Assembly (NCBI GenBank): GCA_900767885.1
Contig: CAAGAU010000025.1
Coordinates: forward strand, 1-64,000
Source of the DNA: Clostridia bacterium
Lineage (GTDB): Bacteria > Bacillota > Clostridia > Christensenellales > Borkfalkiaceae
Direction of reading: 5' to 3'
Length of the DNA: 64,000 nucleotides
The notes under the pieces were generated by a model that searched no databases, was not told the DNA's origin, and worked only from the letters and a program-made list of their open reading frames with translations. Shown here piece by piece: positions 53,439-60,304 of this stretch (position 1 is its first letter; every line of letters starts with the position of its first letter). A program made the translations under genes and the position numbers.

Positions 53439-55718
53439 ATGAAAAGCAAACAGATCGTTTACGGCGATAAAAACGGTTGTTTTTACGACGGGGCTTGCGA
53501 ATACGTCATAACTAATATGTACCCCGTGCGGCCGCTTAAAAATTTTTTATGGAACGAGCATACGGTTGCCGACGCCGATCAGTTCGGGTTCGGTAAATCT
53601 CTGGCTAACGTGAACGGCTTTCGCCGTCCGCTCGAAAACGGCGAAAGACTGGTCTATCTGAAAGACGAGGAAACGGGCGAGTTTTATTCGCCCAACAGGA
53701 ATTATTTACGCGCGGATTTCGATCGTTTTCATTGCCGCGTAGGACTCGGCTATCAGAAAACCGTATCCGAATACGAAGGGGTACGCGTAGAGTTTACTAC
53801 GCTCGTGCCTTCCCAAGGGTTAGGCGTGGTTTTTAACGTGTTACTCGAAAACGTTGGGTATAAGACGAAAAACGACACTTTATATTTTTTAATCCGTCCG
53901 TGCGCAAACCTTACCGAGCATACCTCTTACGGCAGCGCGGACAGGGATAAAGATAAGGATAATCGCGGAATTTACTATCCTCACTTTGCCTATCTTGCGC
54001 CCACGGAGTACGGCGCGCTGTATTTTGCCTCCGAACGCAAATTCACGTCTTACGCCGTATCCAAAAAAGATTTTTGCGGCGAATACGGCGACTTTTCCTC
54101 TCCCGAAGGGATAAGAAGCAAAAAGTTGCCCTCAAAAGGCACCACGTTTGAAGACGATTACGTAGCGGCGGTTGCCGTGCCGTGCGAACTTGCGCCGGGC
54201 GAAAGGCGTTCGTTTACCTTTGCCATAGCGACGGGCAGAAGTTACGAAGAAAGCCGTTCGGCTGCAAAAAAAATGGCTAAAACGTCGTTTTTCAATGCCG
54301 AACTCGAAAAACAAAAATCGCTTAACGCCGAATATCGCGACATTTTCAACGTTAAACTTAAAGGCGACGGAATAATTCAGTCGCTCGTAAATATATGGCT
54401 TAAACGTCAGTTATCGCTTGGCAAAACCTGGGGCAGAATTTACGGCAAGGGTTTCCGCGACGTAATGCAGGATATAGCCGCGTTCGTTTCGCTGGATATT
54501 CCGCTCGCGCGCGACCGCATACTTTATACGCTTGCAAAGCAATATAAAAACGGCAACACCATAAGAATGTTCGAGCCGGATTTGCTTTTACCGTATAACG
54601 ACGGCGCGTCCTGGATACCCGCCACGATCTGCGCTTATTTAAAGGAAAGCGGCGACTTTTCTATTTTAAACGAGGTAGTCGATTATCTCGACGGCGGCAA
54701 AGATACCGTCCTTTCGCACGTGGTGAAAGGCGTGGAATATCTGCTCGGAGATCGCGGCGGACACGGACTCGTGCTTATGCGCGGCGGCGACTGGAACGAC
54801 TCTTTAAACGGCACGGGTAACGGCGGCGTGGGCGAAAGCGTATGGCTCTCGCTCGCCACCGTAAAAGCGGCTAAGGAATGCGCCGAAATACTCGGCAGAG
54901 TCGGCGAGGAAAAGTTAAAAGACGAGATGCTTGAAAAAGCCGCCCGCCTGTCGGACGATATACTTAATTACGGTATGAGCGACGGATATTTTATCTACGC
55001 TTACGACGACTGGGGCGGAATAGTCGGCGGAAAGGATTGCGACGAGGGCAAGTTCTATCTCAATCCCCAAACCTGGTCGGTTCTGGCGGGCGTGGGGGAC
55101 GAAACCACCGCTAATCGCGTTATGGACGAGGTTGAAAAACGCCTTAAATGTTCGTTCGGCTATACGCTTTGCACTCCGCCGTACACCCGCGGCAGCGATC
55201 GGCTCGGAAGGGTTTCGTATTTCGTACCCGGTATGGTCGAAAACGGCGCGGTATACGTTCACGGCGTTATGTTTAAAATTGCCGCCGATTGCAAACTCGG
55301 CCGCGCGGATAACGCTTACGAAACTTTAAAATCGGTAATATATACTAATCGCAAGGTAAGGCAGTCGGGGGTAGAACCTTACGCCGTTACCAATATGTTT
55401 ATAGGTCCTTCCAACCCGTACAGAGCGGGCGACGCGCCCATGAGTTGGGTTACGGGCAGCGCGGGCTGGGCTTATCGCAATATTACGGAATTGATTTTAG
55501 GCGTTCGGGCAGACTACGACGGACTTGAGATTTCCCCCAATATGCCGTCGGCGTGGAAAGAGGCGGAAGTCGAAAGGATTTTCCGCGGCACGAAGTATAA
55601 AATTCATTATATAAGAACGGGCAAAAACGCGATAACCGTCGACGGAAAAATTATCGACGGAAACGTGATTCCGCTTACCGATAAAAAAACGGTAAACGTG
55701 CAGGTAGAAATCGCTTGA
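53439..55718 (+). CDS. GH94-like glycoside phosphorylase
   Basis: This 759-residue cytoplasmic protein shows the GH94 layout: an N-terminal beta-sandwich, a helical linker, an (alpha/alpha)6 barrel and a C-terminal jelly roll. Motifs include GGDWNDSLN (450-454), whose last Asp is the expected general acid, GVEPYAVTN and GSAGWAYRN. Such enzymes cleave beta-glucosides or other beta-linked disaccharides with phosphate, giving a sugar-1-phosphate. It follows the galactosidase by 12 bases and probably processes what remains after galactose removal. Substrate range cannot be read directly. Confidence 0.88.
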   Translation: MKSKQIVYGDKNGCFYDGACEYVITNMYPVRPLKNFLWNEHTVADADQFGFGKSLANVNGFRRPLENGERLVYLKDEETGEFYSPNRNYLRADFDRFHCRVGLGYQKTVSEYEGVRVEFTTLVPSQGLGVVFNVLLENVGYKTKNDTLYFLIRPCANLTEHTSYGSADRDKDKDNRGIYYPHFAYLAPTEYGALYFASERKFTSYAVSKKDFCGEYGDFSSPEGIRSKKLPSKGTTFEDDYVAAVAVPCELAPGERRSFTFAIATGRSYEESRSAAKKMAKTSFFNAELEKQKSLNAEYRDIFNVKLKGDGIIQSLVNIWLKRQLSLGKTWGRIYGKGFRDVMQDIAAFVSLDIPLARDRILYTLAKQYKNGNTIRMFEPDLLLPYNDGASWIPATICAYLKESGDFSILNEVVDYLDGGKDTVLSHVVKGVEYLLGDRGGHGLVLMRGGDWNDSLNGTGNGGVGESVWLSLATVKAAKECAEILGRVGEEKLKDEMLEKAARLSDDILNYGMSDGYFIYAYDDWGGIVGGKDCDEGKFYLNPQTWSVLAGVGDETTANRVMDEVEKRLKCSFGYTLCTPPYTRGSDRLGRVSYFVPGMVENGAVYVHGVMFKIAADCKLGRADNAYETLKSVIYTNRKVRQSGVEPYAVTNMFIGPSNPYRAGDAPMSWVTGSAGWAYRNITELILGVRADYDGLEISPNMPSAWKEAEVERIFRGTKYKIHYIRTGKNAITVDGKIIDGNVIPLTDKKTVNVQVEIA

Positions 55719-55736
55719 TAATTAAAAGGGCAGATG

Positions 55737-57602
55737 ATGAAAATTAAATTTTTTGCCGCGATTGCGGCGGTGGTTTTAATCTCGGTAACGATGATTTTCG
55801 GCGTAAAAGGCACGGCTTACGCCGCCGATTTCGATTCGTCGTTTGCCGTAACTTATAAAGACGAAAAAACGAAGATTCAAAATGCGCCGTCGGTCGTGGC
55901 AGACGCACAAACCGCCGAAATATTAAATTCGGTAAAACCGAGCGGCGAAAGACCTTCCAACGTGATTTTGCGCTTTGGCGAAAATGCGGAAGTCCTTGAC
56001 GTAAACGGGTTGCCGATAGGCAACTTTGCCGAAACTTACGAAGAACTGAAAAGCGCGATTATACCCGTGGTTTTAGTGGATACGGACGGTCAGGCGGACG
56101 CCGTAATTAAATTTTTCAACGAAAAAACGGGAGATCCCGACGTAACTTTCGCCTCGGATAAGCCGCAGATAGTCAAAAAATTGAGAGAAACTTTTCCGTC
56201 TGCTCGGGGCGCGGTGTTTTTCAACGAACTTGCGGACGATTATTCGGCGGTAAAAATCGCCAACGAAAGTTACGCTAATATAGTGGTTTTGCCTCAATCG
56301 GAAGTTACCGCAGAAAGGGTTGCTTATATTCAGGCTCGGTTTAAAACCGTATGGGCGGTCGCCGCGGATACGCAGAGATTTACTTATTACGATTGCTTTG
56401 CAAGCGGCGCGCACGCCGTAATAACAGGCGACTTTTCCGCGGCGTGTAAGGCGATCAGGTCTTTAAGCAAAAATATTATAACCCGAACGAGTTTTAACGT
56501 TGCGCACAGGGGATTGCCGAAAATTAAAAACGAAAATTCGGCAAGCGGAGTAAAAGCCGCAGTTGCCGCAGGCGCGACGCACGTGGAGATAGACGGGTAT
56601 ATTACGACGGATAACGTTATATACGCCTCGCACGACGGTTCGCTCGGTAAAATAACCACCGGTAGCGGATATATAGAGCAAAAGACTTCCGCCGAAATGG
56701 AAACTTACAGGCTTACTCAGTATTACGACGAGAAAATTCCGTCGTTAGACGAGGTTATCGACGCGCTCGAGGGCAGCCGGACGATACTTATTCTCGAAAT
56801 AAAGTCCAATTATTGCGACAGGTTTGTCGCTGCGCTTAAAAAGGTTATCGACAGGCGCGATTTTTACCGAAGGTTTACGGTTATTTCGTTTACCGAAAGC
56901 GTGATTGAAAAAATGAAAACCGAAATGCCGCAAGTGCCGACTTCGCTTTTGTTGCACGATACGACCGATAAAAACACGGAAAGTATGATAATTAAAGCGT
57001 GTAAAGCAAACACGACTCTCGACGCGGCGGACGCTTGGGCAAACCCGTTATTTGCGAGAAAACTCAAGGAAAGGGGTTTTGCCACCTGGTTTTGGACTTA
57101 CGATTCGGCTGTGGAGGCAAAAGCCGAACAGGCGAAAGGCTACTTGGGACTTACAAACAATAACGCCGACGGTTTTAAAAATTCGGTGAGGTTTGCCGAA
57201 GGCGAAAAAGGGCAGAAGGCGGAAAGCCTTAACGCGGGCGACGCAGTAAAAATCACCGTTACGACCTACGACGGAGAAACCGCAGAAAGATCGGGCGAGG
57301 TAGTTAAAGTTGAAGATTGCGGCGATTATTTTAAGGTGCTTGCCGCAGTTAAGGTCGATTCCTCTAAACTTATTTTGCCCGTGTTTACAGTAGAAAAGAT
57401 AAAGGAGGAAGCCTCCGATAACCGGACTTCGGAAGATTCGGGCATGCAAAGCGATCGCGAATCCGATGCGACTTCCGACTCCGAAACGAGTGAATATAAA
57501 CCCGAACAAAAATCGGGCTGTAAAGGCTCGGTCGAATTGCTGCCGCTGTCGCTTTGTTTGTTTGCGGCGCTTGTCGCGGTAAAATGCGTAAAGGAAAATT
57601 AA
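55737..57602 (+). CDS. Secreted, membrane-anchored glycerophosphodiester phosphodiesterase with pseudo-GDPD domain
   Basis: This 621-residue protein starts at ATG 55737, six bases after AAAAGGG; ATG 55734 is also possible. It has a signal peptide, then a domain of about 210 residues resembling a catalytically dead GDPD barrel. The real GDPD domain follows: VAHRGL, HVEIDGYI, YASHDGSL and ILEIKSN. A Ser/Asp/Glu-rich stretch and a C-terminal hydrophobic helix could anchor it. It cleaves glycerophosphodiesters outside the membrane. A paralogue follows. Confidence 0.85.
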   Translation: MKIKFFAAIAAVVLISVTMIFGVKGTAYAADFDSSFAVTYKDEKTKIQNAPSVVADAQTAEILNSVKPSGERPSNVILRFGENAEVLDVNGLPIGNFAETYEELKSAIIPVVLVDTDGQADAVIKFFNEKTGDPDVTFASDKPQIVKKLRETFPSARGAVFFNELADDYSAVKIANESYANIVVLPQSEVTAERVAYIQARFKTVWAVAADTQRFTYYDCFASGAHAVITGDFSAACKAIRSLSKNIITRTSFNVAHRGLPKIKNENSASGVKAAVAAGATHVEIDGYITTDNVIYASHDGSLGKITTGSGYIEQKTSAEMETYRLTQYYDEKIPSLDEVIDALEGSRTILILEIKSNYCDRFVAALKKVIDRRDFYRRFTVISFTESVIEKMKTEMPQVPTSLLLHDTTDKNTESMIIKACKANTTLDAADAWANPLFARKLKERGFATWFWTYDSAVEAKAEQAKGYLGLTNNNADGFKNSVRFAEGEKGQKAESLNAGDAVKITVTTYDGETAERSGEVVKVEDCGDYFKVLAAVKVDSSKLILPVFTVEKIKEEASDNRTSEDSGMQSDRESDATSDSETSEYKPEQKSGCKGSVELLPLSLCLFAALVAVKCVKEN

Positions 57603-57605
57603 AGT

Positions 57606-59318
57606 ATGAAAAAACGCTCTATCTCTATAATTGCGAGTTTGGTTATTTGCTTTTCGTCGTCGTTTTTAACGGCTTGCAAAAAGACGGAAAACACCCCGAA
57701 AGCAACCGTTTACGACGAACTTGCCGATACTTATTGCGATTACTCCGTTAAAACGGGTAATCCGCCCGCTGTTATAACCGACGTTACCGATAAATCCGTG
57801 CTGGAAAGCATACCGAAAGACGGCGAACGCCCTTCAAACGTTATTTTGCGGTTCAAAAGCGGTAAAATTCTCGATAAAAACGGCAACGAAATTGCGGACT
57901 TCGGGCAATTTTTCACGGATACTCTTAAAGGCAAAATTATTCCCGTTTTTTACCTTACCGACGACCGTGCCGCAGACGACCTTTTAGATTTTTACGATAA
58001 AAAATTGTACGTAACCGACGCCTCGGTTATGTCCTCCGACCCCGCGATAGTTAAAAAAGTCAGACAAAAACTACCGTCGCTGCGCGGAATGATCTGTTTT
58101 AAAGACGGCTTGGACGCTTACGAAATAGTAAAAACTTTAAGTCTGAACGAGGCTACCGTCGCCGTGCTTTCGCAAAGCGACGCCACGAGCGAAAAAGTCG
58201 CGTATATTCAGGCGAGGTTCAAAACCGTCTGGACCGTAGCGGAGTCTTCGGATAAAATCGCTTTATACGATTGCGTCGGCAGCGGCACTTACGGCGTTAT
58301 TACCGACGATTTCGGCGCGGCTTACGACGTGATTGAAAGTTACGATAAATACGGACTTACCAGGGCGAATTTTTGCGTGGCGCACAGAGGACTGCCCGAC
58401 GATTATAACGAAAACTCGGTCAGCGGAATTTCCGCCGCGTTAAAAGCGGGAGCAACGCACGTGGAAACGGACGGCTATCTTACGACGGATAACGAAATAG
58501 TCCTTATGCACGATTCCACGATAGACCGCACCACCGACGGCAGCGGCGAAATCGAGAGCATGTCGCTTGCGGAACTCAGACGGTACAAACTCGATTTGCA
58601 CGGCAGCGAGGAGATTCCCGTTTTCGAGGATATCGTGCCGCTGTTTGCAAACACCGACGCGGTGTTGGTTTTCGAACTTAAAACTTCAAACGTAAAACTC
58701 GTTGACGAATTGAAAAAACGGCTTGATAAACTTGATTTTTACAAGAATATAGTTATAGTCGCTTTTTCGGAAGGAGGGCATAAACGCGTAAGAGAAGTTC
58801 TGCCCGAAGTCCCCGCGGCGTACCTGTCTAACGACTGCACGATCGACGGTCTGCCCGAAATATTAAAAACGGCGGGCAAATACAACGCCGCGATAGACGT
58901 TGCGTATAGTCAACTGGCCCCCGATCATAATAAAATGCTCGCCGCAAGAGGGTTTGTCGGGTGGTACTGGACTTATGAGGACGCGTCGTCTACCATTATC
59001 GCTCAGCGCGAAGGTTATGCGGGCATTACGTCGAACACCGCGGATATATGCAAAGATTTTATCCGGTTCGTAACGGGCATAAAAAACAGCCCCGCGACGC
59101 TTGCCGTCGGCGACGAGATAGAACTGGAATGTACCGACTATTGCGGCAACAAAGTAACCGCCGCGGGAACGGTGTTTTTCTTGACCGATAACGGCGACGA
59201 ATACGAGGTGATAGCGGTGGTAAAAAATGCCGTTCACCCCACGATGAGCCGCATTTATACGATGCTTTATTCCGCCGGACTGACCGTTAAAAAAACAAGT
59301 TTAAAGGTAAATTTTTAA
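57606..59318 (+). CDS. Lipoprotein glycerophosphodiester phosphodiesterase with pseudo-GDPD domain
   Basis: This 570-residue protein has a signal peptide with the lipobox SSFLTAC. Its N-terminal domain (about 40-240) has GDPD-like features such as SSDPAIVKKVRQKLP and YGVITDD but lacks HRG. The catalytic GDPD domain has VAHRGL, HVETDGYLTTD, HDSTIDRTTDG and FELKTS. It resembles the preceding gene's product along its whole length, apart from that protein's C-terminal anchor. The pair probably releases glycerol-3-phosphate or phosphoalcohols from a polymer or lipid headgroup outside the cell. Confidence 0.87.
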   Translation: MKKRSISIIASLVICFSSSFLTACKKTENTPKATVYDELADTYCDYSVKTGNPPAVITDVTDKSVLESIPKDGERPSNVILRFKSGKILDKNGNEIADFGQFFTDTLKGKIIPVFYLTDDRAADDLLDFYDKKLYVTDASVMSSDPAIVKKVRQKLPSLRGMICFKDGLDAYEIVKTLSLNEATVAVLSQSDATSEKVAYIQARFKTVWTVAESSDKIALYDCVGSGTYGVITDDFGAAYDVIESYDKYGLTRANFCVAHRGLPDDYNENSVSGISAALKAGATHVETDGYLTTDNEIVLMHDSTIDRTTDGSGEIESMSLAELRRYKLDLHGSEEIPVFEDIVPLFANTDAVLVFELKTSNVKLVDELKKRLDKLDFYKNIVIVAFSEGGHKRVREVLPEVPAAYLSNDCTIDGLPEILKTAGKYNAAIDVAYSQLAPDHNKMLAARGFVGWYWTYEDASSTIIAQREGYAGITSNTADICKDFIRFVTGIKNSPATLAVGDEIELECTDYCGNKVTAAGTVFFLTDNGDEYEVIAVVKNAVHPTMSRIYTMLYSAGLTVKKTSLKVNF

Positions 59319-59335
59319 ATATCGGGGTAACAACT

Positions 59336-59989
59336 ATGAAAATAAATTTTTTAGGCGACAGTATTACTTACGGCGTGGGAGCGTCGTCGCCCGCGAATTG
59401 TTATGTAAATCTCGTTTCCGCGCTTTCGGGCGTCGAAGTCGATAATTACGGGATTTCGGGTACGAGAATTGCGCGCCAGAGCCGCCCGTCCGCGGATAAA
59501 ACGTTCGATTACGATTTTTTGATGCGTGCCGAGGTGATGGATAAAAATGCCGATTTCGTTTTCGTTTTCGGCGGCACGAACGATTACGGACACGGCGACG
59601 CGCCCGTCGGTAAAATCGGTGAAAAAACGCCGTATACTTTTCTCGGCGCGGTTTCCGCTCTGATAGAATACCTGCGCAAAATATACGGGGATAATAATAT
59701 TTGTTTTATTTTGCCGGCTCGCCAGTTTCACGAGGACGACGCCACGGGCGGCGGACACAGACAGTTGCCTGCGCCCGATTTTAAAGGTTACGTCGATCTT
59801 CTTCGCGGCGCGTTGCAAAACTACGGCGTAGATTATATAGATATGTATTCGCACGGTTTGCCGAAACCCGAAACGGACGGCGCAAGCGAATATTTTATCG
59901 ACGGCTTACATCCGAACGACAAAGGACACAGGTTTATAGCGCAAAAAATAAGCGAATATCTTGCAAACCGTTTCGGTTTGCCGCGATAA
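59336..59989 (+). CDS. SGNH/GDSL-type esterase
   Basis: This 217-residue protein has GDSITYG (block I Ser), GISGTR (block II Gly), GGTNDYG (block III Asn) and DGLHPNDKG (block V Asp-His). It has no signal peptide, so it should act inside the cell. SGNH enzymes remove acetyl or other acyl groups from sugars or lipids. As the last gene of the locus it probably deacylates imported glycan fragments. A strong bidirectional terminator follows. Confidence 0.9.
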   Translation: MKINFLGDSITYGVGASSPANCYVNLVSALSGVEVDNYGISGTRIARQSRPSADKTFDYDFLMRAEVMDKNADFVFVFGGTNDYGHGDAPVGKIGEKTPYTFLGAVSALIEYLRKIYGDNNICFILPARQFHEDDATGGGHRQLPAPDFKGYVDLLRGALQNYGVDYIDMYSHGLPKPETDGASEYFIDGLHPNDKGHRFIAQKISEYLANRFGLPR

Positions 59990-59994
59990 AGATA

Positions 59995-60033
59995 ATACGG
60001 GCGGCGAATTTTATTCGCCGCCCGTATTTTTTT
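59995..60033. terminator. Bidirectional terminator ending the glycan-utilisation operon
   Basis: A 14-bp perfect stem (ATACGGGCGGCGAA with its complement) around TTTTA, with seven T residues on the + strand. It insulates the operon from the next locus in both directions. Confidence 0.9.
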
Positions 60034-60098
60034 GTGCAAAAAATCAGTGAAATTATTTAAAAACGAATATTTTAAACGTTTTAAAAACAAAAAAATTT

Positions 60099-60125
60099 GT
60101 TCGCCTAATAGTATATTAGACGAAC
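60099..60125 (+). repeat. Left 27-bp inverted repeat (IRL) of a putative invertible promoter
   Basis: The 27 bases start GTTCGCCTAAT and end ATTAGACGAAC with AGTAT in the centre, so each copy is itself nearly palindromic. The whole copy is the exact reverse complement of 60258-60284. The 11-5-11 layout resembles recombination sites of tyrosine or serine recombinases. TTT before and AAA after extend the local palindrome. Confidence 0.8.
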
Positions 60126-60215
60126 AAAACGGGGGTTAAAAATACATAGTCGAATGCTTTAACAATAAACTATCTCGCAAAAAACACCAAGAATACGCTT
60201 TATATGCCGTTTTAG

Positions 60216-60244
60216 TTGACTTTTTATCTAAAAGCAGTTACAAT
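60216..60244 (+). promoter_or_regulatory. Sigma-A promoter between the two inverted repeats
   Basis: TTGACT (60216-60221), 17-base spacer, TACAAT (60239-60244), pointing to the helicase gene. The transcript would start near 60251 and run through the right repeat. The remainder of the 132-bp segment between the repeats (60126-60257) shows no other gene. Confidence 0.78.
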
Positions 60245-60257
60245 ATAATAAAAATTT

Positions 60258-60284
60258 GTTCGTCTAATATACTATTAGGCGAAC
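60258..60284 (-). repeat. Right 27-bp inverted repeat (IRR) of a putative invertible promoter
   Basis: The 27 bases start GTTCGTCTAAT and end ATTAGGCGAAC with ATACT in the centre. All 27 bases match the reverse complement of the left copy, including the two positions that break its own palindrome. It lies 15 bases before the ribosome binding site of the helicase gene. Confidence 0.8.
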
Positions 60285-60304
60285 GCTTTGTCGCAACGCA
60301 GGAG

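Noticed and set aside
60099..60125. A dif/Xer chromosome-dimer site
   Set aside because: The 27-bp length and 11-bp arms are similar, but the arms do not resemble Firmicutes dif, and a paired inverted copy lies 159 bp away.
60258..60284. A simple 5' leader hairpin controlling the helicase gene
   Set aside because: The RNA would fold, but this does not explain the exact reverse-complement match to the copy upstream of the promoter.
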